Shown in pieces: positions 38,401-51,600 of a stretch of DNA of 64,000 bases. Both the position numbers and the translations under genes were made by a program. The notes under the pieces are model-generated. The model was not told the DNA's origin and ran no database searches. It saw nothing but the letters and a program-made list of their open reading frames with translations. Origin of the DNA: Bos javanicus. Taxonomy: Eukaryota; Chordata; Mammalia; Artiodactyla; Bovidae. Numbering within the stretch: the stretch's first letter is position 1; each line of letters opens with the position of its first letter. The stretch lies in the NCBI RefSeq assembly GCF_032452875.1, contig NC_083885.1, positions 35,071,925 through 35,135,924 on the forward strand, written 5' to 3'.

Positions 38401-41400
38401 GACTGAACTGAACTGAACTGAATGACTCAGATAATCATGATGGTATGATCACTCTCCTAGAGCCAGACAGCCTGGAATGTGAAATCAAGTGGGCCGTAGG
38501 AAGCATTACTATGGACAAAGCTGGTGGAGGTGATGAAATTCCAGCTGAGCTATTGCTAATTCTAAAAGATGATTCTGTTAAAGTGCTGCACTCAATATGC
38601 CAGCAAATTTAGAAAATTCAGCAATGGCCACAGGACTGGAAAAGATCAATTTTCATTCTAATCACAAGGAAAGGCAATGCCAAAGAATGTTCAAACTACT
38701 GTGCTATTTCGCTCATTTCATATGATAGCAAGGTAATGCTCAAAATCCTTCTGGCTAGGCTTCAGCAGTATATGAAGAGAACTTTCAGATGTACAAACTG
38801 GATTTAGAAAAGGCAAAGGAACCAGAGATCAAATTGCCAACATCTATTGGATAGTAGAAAAAGCAAGGGAATTCCAAAAAAATATCTGCTTCATTGACTA
38901 CACTAAGGCTTTGACTGTGTGGATCACAACAAACTGGAAAATTCTGAAAGAGGTAGGGATACCAGACTACCTTACTTGCCTCCTGAGAAACCTATATGCA
39001 GATCAAGAAGCAATTAGAACCAGACATGGAACAACAAACTGGTTCCAAATTGGAAAAGGAGTACGTCAAGGCTGTATATTGTCACCCTGTTTATTTAACT
39101 TATATGCAGAGTACATTATGTGAAATACCAAGCTGGATGAATCACAGACTGGAATCAAGATTGCAAGAAGTAACAACAACCTTAGATATGCAGATGATGC
39201 CAGCACAAAGCAAAGATGAACTAAAGTGCCTCTTGATGAGGGTGAAAGAGGACAGTGAAAAAGATGGCTTAAAACTCAACATTCAGAAAACTAAGATCCA
39301 TGGCTTCCAGTCCTATCACTTTATGCAAATAGATGGGGAAAAAGTGGAAACAGTGACAGATTTTATTTACCTGGGCTCCAACATTACTGTGGAAGGTGAC
39401 TGCAGCCATGAAATTAAAAGATGCTTGCTCTTTGGAAGAAAAGTTATGACAAACCTAGACAGCATAGTAAAAAGCAGAGACATCACTTTCTCAACAAAGG
39501 TCAAAGCTGTGGTTTTTCCAGTAGTCATCTATGGATGTGAAAGTTGGACCATAAAGAATGCTGAGTGCCGAAGAATTAATGCTTTTGAATTGTGATGCTG
39601 GAGAAGACTCTTGAGAGTCCCTTGGACAGCAAGGAGATCAAACCAGTCAATCCTCAAGGAAATCAACCCTGAATATTCATTGGAAGGACTGATGCTGAAG
39701 CTGAAGCTCCAATACTTCTGCCACCTGATGTGAACAGTCAACTCATTGGTAAAGATCTGATGCTGGGAAAGATTGATAGTAGGAGGAGAAAGGGGGGACA
39801 GAGGATGAGATGGTTGGATGGCATCACTGACTCAATGGACATGAGTTTGAGCAAACTCCAGGAGCTAGTAAAGGACACGGAAGCCTGGTATGCTGCAGTC
39901 CATGGAGTTGTAGAGAGTTGTACATGACTTAGTGACTGAACAACCACAATGTCCTCAAAGTTCATCCACATGGTAGCATTAGTCAGAATTTCCTTCCTTT
40001 TTAAGGGTGAATAATATTCCATTGTATGTATAGAGCACATTTTGTTTATCCATTCATTTGTCGATGGACACTTGGGTTACTCCCGTGTTTTTGCTGTTGT
40101 GAATAATGCTGCTATGAACAGGGGTATACATCTATCTCTTCAAGACCCTGCTTTCACTTCTTTGGGGTATGTACCCAGAAGTGAAATTATTGTATCATAT
40201 AGTAATTTTATTTTTAATTTTTTTCAGGAATTGCCATACTGTTGTCTATAGCCACTGTATCATTTTACACTCCCACCAACAGTGTACAAGAGTTCTGATT
40301 TCTCTACCTCCTTACCAACACTTGTTATTTTCTGATTTTTTGGTAGTAGCCATCCTACTGGGTGTGAGCTGGTATCTCATGTTTTTAATTTGTATTTCCC
40401 TGATGATCAGTGATGTTGAGTATTTTTGTGTGTGTGCTTATTGGCCATTTGTAAATCTTCGTTTGGAGAAATGTCTATTCAAGTCCTTTGCCCACTTTTG
40501 AACCAAGTTTCTTTTTTGTTGTTGTTGAGTATTAGGAGTTCTCTATATACTCTAAATATTAATTCTGTATCAGATATATGATTTGCAAATATTTTCTCCC
40601 ATTCTATGGGCTGCCTGTGGGCTGCTACTCTGTGTGTATTGTTTTTAGATGCACAAAATTTTAAATTTTTAATGAAGTTCAATTTGTTTGTTTTATTGCT
40701 TTGCTTTTGGTGTCACAGTGACAAATCCAGTAAGCATGTTCTCTATGTTTTCTTCTAAGAGTTTTATAGTTTATATATAAAAAATATGTATATATATATT
40801 TTTTATATATATTTGGATGCCCCCGGTCTTAGTTGGGCCATGTGGGATCTAGTTCCCTGACCAGGGATCTAACCCCAGCCCCATGCATTGGGAGTGTGGA
40901 GTCTTAGCCACTGGACCACTGGAGAAATGCTGAGTTTTATAGTTTAATGTATTACATTTAAGTCTTTGATGCATTAATCCATCCAGTTAATTTTTGTGTA
41001 TGTGTTAGGTAAGGGTCCAGCTTAAATTTTTTGCATGAGGGGTGAGGGACCGGTAGCTGCTTCTTTGCTGAAAGTGAAAGTCACTCAATTATTTCCGACT
41101 CATTGTGACCACATGGACTGTAGCCCACCAGGTTCCTCGCCATGGAATTCTTCAGGCAAAAACACTGGAGTGTGTAGCCTATCCCTTCTCCAGGGAATCT
41201 TCCTTACCCAAGGATCAAACCCAGGTCCCCCACATTGCAGACAGATTCTTTACCATCTGAGCCACAAGGGAAGCCCTAGAATACTGGAGTGGGTAGCCTA
41301 TCCCTCTCCAGGAGATATTCCTGATCCAGGAATCAAACCTGGGTCTCCTGCATTGCAGGTGGATTCTTTACCAGCTGAGCTACCAGGGAAGCCTTAGCTA

Positions 41401-44400
41401 CTTTGCTAAGAACTGAAATTAACCAAAATTAACCCTAATTTACCTTCCATGCCTTCCCCCAGAAGTTGCAAGCCTTCAGTAGACTCCAGAATTCTAAAAT
41501 AGTTATATCAGAGAATTCTGCAAGTGCAGTTGTTGTCTATGGGGGAGACAGATGCAAGATGCTTCTCACTGCCATTTTCACCTGTTGCCACAGTTTTGCC
41601 TTTTCCAGAATTTCATATAATTGGAGTCATACTGTATGTAGCCTTTTCAGATTGGCTTTGTCTGCTTAGTGATATGCAGTGGTTTCCTCTGTATCTTTTT
41701 GTGGCTTAGTAGCTACTTTGTTTTTAGGGCTTAATGGTGCTGTGGTCCATGGGGTCTCAGAGTTGGACATGACTGAGCGACTGAACTGAACTGAATATTC
41801 TATTATTATTATCTGGATTATTTATTTACCCACTCACCTACTGAAGAACATCTTGGTTGCTCCCAGGTTTTGGCAATTATGCAAAAAGTTGTTATAAACA
41901 TCTATATGCAGGTGTTTGTATGGACATAAGCTTTCAACTCCTTTGGGTAAATACCAGGTTTTTAGTTTTGTAAGAAATTGCCAAACTGTCACCTAATATA
42001 ATCTGCTTTGTAAAATATCTTTTGACACACTGAGTTTCTTGAACTGAAATTTCTCAAACTAGATTGATAGTCTCAGGGTTTATGAGAATGTTGAGTTTGA
42101 GAAACACTGATGTAGATGGGCATATGCTGTAGAGGCTCAGAGTGTACTAGGAGCAAATGGGGAAAGGTTTTGTGACAGAAATTCATTTCTCGCTCATATA
42201 GAAATCCAGATGTTGGCAATCTAGGGCTGTTACTGGGGGTTCTAACAGATGAAAAAGGATGTAGTGAGAGGCAACTGGCATTCTCTGGTGCGATGGATAT
42301 AAGAGCAATTCAGCAAACAGGTGTCTCAGATCAGATCAGTCACTCAGTCGTGTCCGACTCTTTGCGACCCCATGAATTGCAGCACGCCAGGCCTCCCTGT
42401 CCATCACCAACTCCCGGAGTTCACTCAGACTCACGTCCATCGAGTCAGTGATGCCATCCAGCCATCTCATCCTCTGTAGTCCCCTTCTCCTCCTGCCCCC
42501 AATCCCTCCCAGCATCAGAGTCTTTTCCAATGAGTCAACTCTTCGCATGAGGTGGCCAAAGTACTGGAGTTTCAGCTTTAGCATCATTCCTTCCAAAGAA
42601 ATCCCAGGGCTGATCTCCTTCAGAATGGACTGGTTGGATCTCCTTGCAGTCCAAGGAACTCTCAAGAGTCTTCTCCAACACCACAGTTCAAAAGCATCAA
42701 TTCTTCGGCGCTCAGCCTTCTTCACAGTCCAACTCTCACATCCATACATGACCACAGGAAAAACCACAGCCTTGACTAGACGAACCTTTGTTGGCAAAGT
42801 AATGTCTCTGCTTTTCAATATGCTATCTAGGTTGGTCATAACGTTCCTTCCAAGGAGTAAGCGTTTTTTAATTTCATGGCTGCAATCACTATCTGCAGTG
42901 ATTTTGGAGCCCAGAAAAATAAAGTCTGACACTGTTTCCACTTTTTCCCCATCTATTTCCCATGAAGTGATGGGACCAGATGCCATGATCTTCGTTTTCT
43001 GAATGTTGAGCTTTAAGCCAACTTTCACTTTCCACTTTCACTTTCATCAAGAGGCTTTTTAGTTCCTCTTCACTTTCTGCCATAAGGGTGGTGCCATCTG
43101 CATATCTGAGGTTATTGATATTTCTCCCGGTAGTTTTGATTCCAGCTTGTGCTTCTTCCAGCCCAGCGTTTCTCATGACGTACTCTGCATATAAGTTAAA
43201 TAAACAGGGTGACAATATACAGCCTTGACGTACTCCTTTTCCTATTTGGAACCAGTCTGTTGTTCCATGGCCAGTTCTAACTGTTGCTTCCTGACCTGCA
43301 TACAAATTTCTCAAGAGGCAGATCAGGTGGTCTGGTATTCCCATCTCTTTCAGAATTTTCCACAGTGTATTGTGAGCCACACAGTCAAAGGCTTTGGCAT
43401 AGTCAATAAAGCAGAAGTAGATATTTTTCTGGAACTCTCTTGCTTTTTCCATTATCCACCGGATATTGGCAGTTTGATCTCTTGATCCTCTGCCTTTTCT
43501 AAAACCAGCTTGAACATCTGGAAGTTCACGGTTCACATATTGCTGAAGCCTGGCTTGGAGAATTTTGAGCATTACTTTACTAGCATGTGAGATGAGTGCA
43601 ATTGTGCGGTACTTTGAGCATTCTTTGGCATTGCCTTTCTTTGGGATTGGAATGAAAACTGACGTTTTCCAGTCCTGTGGCCACCGCTGTTTTCCAAATT
43701 TGCTGGCATATTGAGTGAAGCACTTTCACAGCATCATCTTTCAGGATTTGGAATAGCTCATCTGGAATTCTACCACCTCCACTAGCTTTGTTCATAGTGA
43801 TGCTTTGTAAGGCCCACTTGACTTCACATTCCAGGATGTCTGGCTCTAGATCAGTAATCACACCATCGTGATTATCTGGGTCATGAAGATCTTTTTTGTA
43901 CAGTTCTTCTGTGTATTCTTGCCATCTCTTCTTAATATCTTCTGCTTCTGTTAGGTCCATACCATTTCTGTCCTTTATCGAGCCCATCTTTGCATGAGAT
44001 GTTCCTTTGGTATCTCTGATTTTCTTGAAGAGATCTCTAGTGTTTCCCATTCTGTTGTTTTCCTGTGTCTATCTACTGGAAAATTCCTGTGTTAGAGGAT
44101 AGGCATATTAGGAAATGACACAACAATGTCAGAGCTTCAGCTACTCCCACACCAGATTTATCATAGTTAATTAGGTTACAAGTCAGGCTGAGACATGAGT
44201 TCGACTTCGGCAGAGGTAAGGAACTGTGGGGGAGAGACACTAGCAGTTGACCTGGGTAAAGCCTTCCCAAAAAGGATACATTTAAGTTGGGAATTCAAAT
44301 AGAATTCATTGGGCATAGTTGGGCATTCAATGCATAGAAAACAGAAGTAGAAAAAACAGGTGTGACGGATTAGGAAATTGACTCAGCTTGTGACTCAGCT

Positions 44401-45587
44401 TGTGACAGGGGGCTTCTCAGGTGGTGCTAATGGAAAAGAACCTGCCTGCCAGTGCAGGAAACATAAGAGATGTGAGTTTGATCCCTGAATAGAGAAGATC
44501 CCCTGGAGAAGAAAATGGCAACTCACTCCAGTATTCTTGCCTGCAGAATCCCATGGACAGAGGAGCCTGGCAGGATACAGTCCATTGGGTCGCAAAGAGT
44601 TGAACACGACTGAAGTGTCTTGGCACGCATGCATGCACGTGACTGGAGCTAAGGTGGTTGATTAAAGCCAAGTTGCAAACGGTCTCTTTATGAAACATTT
44701 TCATTTTATTCTATTGAAAATGGGTGACAAAGATATTGTAGGTGGTAAGCATGGTTAAATGTATAATTTAGAGCAATAACTCAAGATTGATTTAGATAGG
44801 CAGCAACTAAAGACAGCAGTCCAAGTGGGAGATAATAAGGACCTGTCGTGACATAGGACAATAATAGTGTGAATACAAATGAGGAGGTACAGATTAATTA
44901 AATCCTTGAGAACTGGGACTTCCTTGGTGGTCCAGTGGCTAAGACTCAGCACTCCTAATGCAGGGGCCCTGGTCAGGGAACTAGATCCCACATGCTACTC
45001 CTAAAAAAAAAAGATCCCAAATGCCAGAACTAAAAGAGCCCATGTGCTGCAACTCAGATGCCACACAGCCAAATAAATAAAAATAAATATTAAAAAAACT
45101 TTGTACTTCAAAGGACACTATCAAGAAGGTAAAAAAGCTAGGATATTCCCTGGCAGTCCAGTGGTTAGGACTCTGTGTTTTCACTGCTGGGGAGATGGGT
45201 TCAATCCCTGGTGGGGGAGCTAAAATCCCAAATGCTGCATTGTATGACCAAAATAATAATTAATTTTTTTAAAAAAGTAAAGCAACCCACAGAATAGGAG
45301 AAAATATTTGCAAATCATATGTCTGACAAGGGTCTGATATCCATTATATATCAGAGAAGGCAATGGCAACCCACTCCAGTACCCTTGCCTGGAAAAACCC
45401 ATGGACAGAGGAGCCTGGTAGGCTGCTATCTATGGGGTCGCATAGAGTCGGACACGACTGAGCGACTTCAGTTTCACTTTTCATTTTTCATGCATTGGAG
45501 AAGGAAATGACAACCCACTCCAGTGTTCTTGCCTGGAGAATCCCAGGAAGGGTGGAGCATATATATATACACACACACACATATATA

Positions 45588-45633
<46 letters not shown>

Positions 45634-48600
45634 GACTCTTATAAAATCAACAACAGAAAGGCAAACAACCAAATTAGAAAATGGGCAAAAGATTGAACAA
45701 ACGTTTCTCCAAAGAAGATATGCAGCTAGCCAACAAGCACATGAAAGATGTTCAATATCACTAGCCATAAGGGAAATGCAAGTCAAAACCACAAAGAGGA
45801 TAACATTTCACATCCACTAGGATGGCTAGAATCAAAAGGACAGATAACAAGTAATAACAAAGATGTGGAGAAATTGGAACCCTCATACATTTCTGTTGGG
45901 AAAATAAAATGGTATAGCTTCTTTGGAAAACAATTTGGAAGTTCCTCAAAAAGTTAGAGTTACCATTTGACCCACCAATTCCACTTCTAGATATATACCC
46001 AAGAGACATGAAAACATATGTCCACACAAAGATTTGTGCAGAAATGAAAGCAGCATTATTCATAATAGCCAAAAAATCTATCAACTCATGAATGGAGAAA
46101 CAAAGTAACGGCATATCCATATAAAGCATATTTTTCAGCCTAAAAAGTACTGAAGTACTGATACATGCTACAATGTTTGTCCTGAGAATATCATACTAAT
46201 TGACAGAAACTAGATACAAAAGGTTAAATATTGTATTATTCCATCTTCATGAAATGTCCAGAATAGGCAAATCCTATTTGATGTTTGTAGGGACTGATGA
46301 AGAAGAAAGAATTAAGAGTCACAGTTAATTTGGCCTCTTTTGGGGTGATGAGAGTAGAAGGTGGTGATGGTGGTATAACTTTGTGAATGCACTGAAAATC
46401 ACTGAATTGCATACTGTAAAATGATGACTTATATGACATGTACATTATACCTCAATTAAAGATGTCCCCCTCCAAAAAAAGTAATTCTATAGAATTTGGT
46501 AATTGACATTTGAGATGAGTGAGAGAAAGTCAAAGAACAATTTTCTATCTTGAAGGATTAGGTGAATAGTAATGCCAGTATTAAAATGAGGGTTAGGGTT
46601 GGAGGTAGGATATCAGCAGAAGTAGTCCTGGAAGTAAAGATTATGAGTTTAATTTAGAAAATATTTAGGGTACTTCCCTGTTAGTCCAGTGGTTAAGACA
46701 CTGCCTTCCAATGCTGGGTTTTGGGGTTTAATCCTTGGTAGGGGAGCTAAGATCCCACATGCATCTTGGACAAAAAGACAAAACATAAAACAGAAACAAT
46801 AGAATAGCAAATTCAATAAAAGACATTTTTTAAAAAGAAAATATTTGGGATTTCCCTAGCAGTCCTTTGGTTAGGACTCGGCACTTTCACTGCCAATGCC
46901 CAGGTTAAGTCCCTGGTCGGGGAATTAAGATCCCACAAGCCATGCAGCACAACAAAAAGAAAAAAGAGAGAAAATACTGACTTTTCAGTTGTCTGTAGAG
47001 CACTCTTTTGGGGGGCAGTTCAAAAAACTTAAGTCTGGACATGAAAAGACAGATAAGAGTTAAGATAGTTAGACTTAGGGTCATCCAGACTTGATTGATA
47101 GCTAAAACCAGAGAGAAGTTATGATAGCATTCAACAAAGAGCTGGGACCTTGCGAGATTTGTTTGAACCAAGAAATAGGTTGAATTAAAAAAACAAAACA
47201 AAAAAATCTAGAAAAGAGCATTAGAAAGATAGGAAAACCAAGATGGAACAGGGTCTTGGATACCTGGGAAGTTTGTGTTGTTCTGTAGGAAAGGGGTAAG
47301 AGGAGCCCTGAACCCAAAGTCACAGCTTACTAACCGTTCTAATTTCCCACTAAGAATCAGATTTTAAAACAGCAATTTCTGCTCCCCCCCTTTCTTTTTC
47401 TGTGTTGCAATTGCAAAGGAACCAGAGAACATAAACTTTGAGAGCTTATGTCACTTTGAGAAATAAAATTACGTCAAGTACAAGGATAGAAGGACATTTT
47501 GTACTGAAATAGCATGACGTTTCACTCCCAGAAGGCAACTCAGAAGTAAGAAGCATATTAGAACCCCAAATGGACTGAGGGGCTGGATTTTAGAAAGGCT
47601 GGCTTTATTCTCATCCTGGGTTCTCAGTTGCCCTGCCTTACGGTAGCTTTCTACTGCCAGAGCTTGCAAATGGGAACTAGGTGAAGAGCACAAATGTTTG
47701 AAACTATTAATATCTTAATTTTTATATACAATCCTACTAAAGAAAAAAGCCTCTCTAAACAAAAATCTCTTATTTTTATTAATGAGTCCCCCAGAAGACT
47801 CCAAATCCCAGAATTCTGCAATTAATGTGCAAAACCTTTTGTACAAGTGTTACAATTTAATAGAAATCTTAACTAGCTCCTTTTGAGGTGGCCAGGATTA
47901 GGATATAGTTTTTACTTGCTTTTCCTTTCTGTTTTTAAAGTTGTTTCTCTGATAATAGGCAAAAAGAAAAAAATACTAGGAGACCTAAAGATTTGGTATT
48001 CTTCTCTATGAAATAGGTCTTGATTAGTCTTTTTCTTTCTATAAATGAGGAAATCACGGCGGAAAGAAGCTGGTTAGAAATGATGAAGCTGGGGCTTCCC
48101 TGGTGGCTCAGTGGTAAAGAATCCTCCTGCCAATGCAGGAGACTTGAGTTTGATCCCTAATCTGGGAGGATCCCACATGCCATGGAGCAGCTAAGTCCAT
48201 ATGCCACAACTACTGAGCTTGTGCTCTAGAGCCCAGGAGGGCAACTACTGAGCCTGCATTGCTGCAACTACTGAAGTCTGCCTGCCCTAGAGCCACTACT
48301 CTGCAACAAGAGAAGTCACTACAATAAGAAGCCTGTGCACCATGACTAGAGAGTAGCCCCTGCTCACCACAACTAGAGAAAAAAAGCCTTCACGGCAAAG
48401 AAGACCCAGCACAGCTTAAATAAATAAACAAACAAAATTTTAAAAAAGAAATTATGAAGCTGATTTGAAATGATGAATCACTGCAGACTGCTGATTAATG
48501 CCCTGGAGATGCCTGATGTCAGGAATCTATTTCCAGCCATCTCCCCCTGTAGCTGGAGATTGTTGAATTGATGTCAAATTTTATTGTATGTTCATTTCAG

Positions 48601-51600
48601 AAGTGTGCAAAAATATTTGACTTTTAAATTTTTCTTGAGCATTTCATAATGTATGAAACCTTTCATATGCATTATCTTATTTTAACCTTACCTTAACTCT
48701 GAGAGATGGAAAATTTAGATTTTATCATCACTGTTTTACAAGTGGAGGGATTGAGAGAGGTTTAGCAGTTTGCCCAAATTCACATTGTTTCCAAGTGGTG
48801 ACATAGTACTCTCAATCTTGTGACTTCTAGTATCTTTCCATAAGACATGTTGCCTTTAAAGTCTGGTCAGTGCTTCATTGTATGCCTTTTCTTTTAACAC
48901 AGACTCAAACAAAGGACTTTTTATTCCCTTCCCTAACCGGGAAATAAAGGACTCCCTAACAAGTACTTCTGCAACCCAGGGCAGTGTTATACCAGATCAG
49001 AAATTAGACCCTTTCCTATTGGGAACACAGGTAATGTATTCACCCTCCTGCTGGATCTATTGACTAGTCAATGATCAATGCTAATAATCCAGTAGATTCT
49101 CAGTTATTCATGAAGGTCTAAGAGGACTTTAAGTATTTTTTCTCTCTTTTTAAAAAATTTTATTTGGGGAAAATTGCTTTACAGTGTTGTGTTAGTCTCT
49201 GTTGTACAACAATGCAAATCAACCATAATTATACATATATCACCTTCCTCTTGAACCTCCCTCCCCTCCTCTCACTCTACCCCTTTGCTGCTGCTGCTGC
49301 TGCTAAGTCGCTTCAGTCGTATCCGACTCTGTGTGACCCCATAGACGGCAGCCCACCAGGCTCCCCTGTCCCTGGGATTCTCCAGGCAAGAACACTGGAG
49401 TGGGTTGCCATTTCCTTCTCCAATGCATAAGAGTGAAAAGTGAAAGTGAAGTCGCTCAGTCGTGTCCGACTCTCAGCAACCCCATGGACTGTAGCCCACC
49501 AGGCTCCTCCATCCATGGGATTTTCCAGGCAAGAGTACTGGAGTGGGGTGCCGTTGCCTTCTCCTCCACCCCTTTAAGTCATCACAAAGTGCCAGGTTGG
49601 GCTCCCTGTGTTACACAGCAACTTCCTACCAGCTATCTGTTTTACACATGGTAGTGTATATATGTCAATGCTACTTTCTCTGTTTGTCCCACTCTCTCCG
49701 TTCCCCACTGTGTTCACAAGTCCATTCTCTATATCTGAGTCTCCATATCTGAGTCTCCATTCCTTCCCTGCAAATAGGTTTATCAATACCATTTTTCTAG
49801 ATTCCATATATATGTGTTAATATATAATATTTGTTTTTCTGCTTGCTTCACTCTGTATAACAGGCTCTAGTTTCATCTACCTCACTAGAACAGACTCAAA
49901 TTTGTTCTTTTTTATGGCTGAGCAGTATTCCATTGTATGTATGTACCACATCTTATTTATCCTTTCATCTGTTGATGGACATGCAGATTGCTTCCAATGT
50001 CCTAGCTACTGTAAATAGTGCTGCTATAAACATTGGGGTACATGTGTCTTTTTCAGTTATGGTTTTCTCAGGGTATATGCCCAGTAGTAGAATTGCTGGA
50101 TCATATGGTAGTTTTATTCCTAGTTGTTTTTTTTTTTTAAAGGAATCTCCATACTGTTCTCTATAGCAGCTGTTTCGATTTACATTCCTACCAGCAGTGT
50201 AGGAGGTGGAGTGTAGTTGATTTATAATGTTGTTAGTTTCTGCTGCACAGCAAAGTGAATCAGTTATACATATACATATATCTACTCTTTTTCAGATTTT
50301 TTTTCCCATATAGGTCATTATAGAGTGTCCAGTAGAGTTCCCTGTGGTATAAAGTGAAAGTCGCCCAGTCATGTCTGACTCTTTTCGACCCCATGGACTA
50401 TATAGTCCTTGGAATTCTCTAGGCCAGAATACTGGAGTGAGTAACCTTTCCCTTCTCCAGGGGATCTTCCCAACCCAGGGATCAAACCCAGGTCTTCTAC
50501 ATTGCAGGCAGACTCTTTACCAGCCGAGCCACATGGGAAGCCCAAGAATACTGGAGTGGATAGCCTATCTCTTCTCCAGCAGATCTTCCCAACCCAGGAA
50601 TCGAACCAGGGTCTCCTGCATTACAGGTGGATTCTTTAGCAACTGAGCTATCAGGGAAGCCCCCTTATTTACAAGACAGAGTCACAGATGTAAAAAACAA
50701 TTTTAGGGTTACCAAGGGGTAAAGGAGGGGAGGGATAAATTGGGAGATTGGAATTGACACATGCACACTAAGTAGTGTGACTCTGTCTTGTAAATAAGTT
50801 CATTTGTACTTTTTTTTTTTTAAGATTCCACATGTAAGTGATGATATATGACATTTGTCTTTGACTTAAGACACTTTTTTGGTGAAGGCATGTTAGACAC
50901 AGGAAAAGGAAAGCACAAGACAGGATGCAAAGAGCCTTTTCCATTAATTTTAGTCTCCCCTTTCTCTCTCGCCTAGAATCTGATCAAATGTACAATTAAT
51001 TTTAACACATTGTATGCCAGGCATTTTGGCACTCGAAGAGGGATACAACTGTTACAGATTTGGGCTGGTTTTCAGCTTTCTCCTCTCTCCCAGTGTCTCC
51101 ATTTCCTGTTACCTGGCTTCTTTACATTTTCTACTTCTTAGCCTTTTAATTACTGGATTCTTAACATCTCAGGGATGGCTCTCCTAACACTGCCTCTTGA
51201 GCAATGAAGAGGCAGAGATCATGTAAGATGGGGGAAGAATTTAAAAAGTTCTTAGAGAAAAAATTGGTGGGAGTCCATTACTTATTTATATGAATGAATA
51301 TGATGCAGGAAGCAGAATTGATGACTTTATATTCAACTTCTTTTGTTTGCATTTTCTTTAATAAGTTATTGAGTAGTAAATTTGCTGAAAATATCCAGAA
51401 GGAGAAAGAAAAGAAGGAAAGACTGACTAATCCACAATTTGGATAATCAACACTATATACAAGGAAAAAGATAGTAAGATTTCCTTTCAGGTTGAACTGT
51501 TAGAATGCCTTCATTTTATAAAAGGACAGATTAGCATTTAGTTGGTTTCTCTGTTTTTGGAGATTCTCCTTGGGTAATTTAGAAACTACTTCAATTACCA

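Larger units (their letters stand above)
35361..41035 (-). mobile_element. Old antisense L1 hosting nested BovBs
   Basis: L1 sequence at 35361-36054, resuming at 39948-40814 and 40932-41035. The BovB pair lies between, with an 11-bp duplication aatgtcctcaa (36044-36054, 39948-39958). A SINE interrupts at 40815-40931. Confidence 0.75.
45285..46475 (+). mobile_element. L1 ORF2/3' fragment, split by Bov-A2
   Basis: Sense L1 (caaccaaattagaaaatggg; agccataagggaaatgcaag) with stops; interrupted at 45354-45632. Confidence 0.75.
31811..48902 (+). other. LRRC36: LRRC36 intron 5 (17.1 kb)
   Basis: The largest visible intron, dominated by the nested L1/BovB block and a second, inverted BovB. Featureless stretches are 31811-33320, 33605-34190, 34783-35360, 42011-42320, 44071-44405, 44640-44915, 46480-46669 and 46971-48090. 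Confidence 0.85.

Noticed and set aside
45559..45632. Possible replication origin or CRISPR-like repeat
   Set aside because: Simple TA/CA microsatellite at the end of a truncated Bov-A2; no spacers or associated genes.
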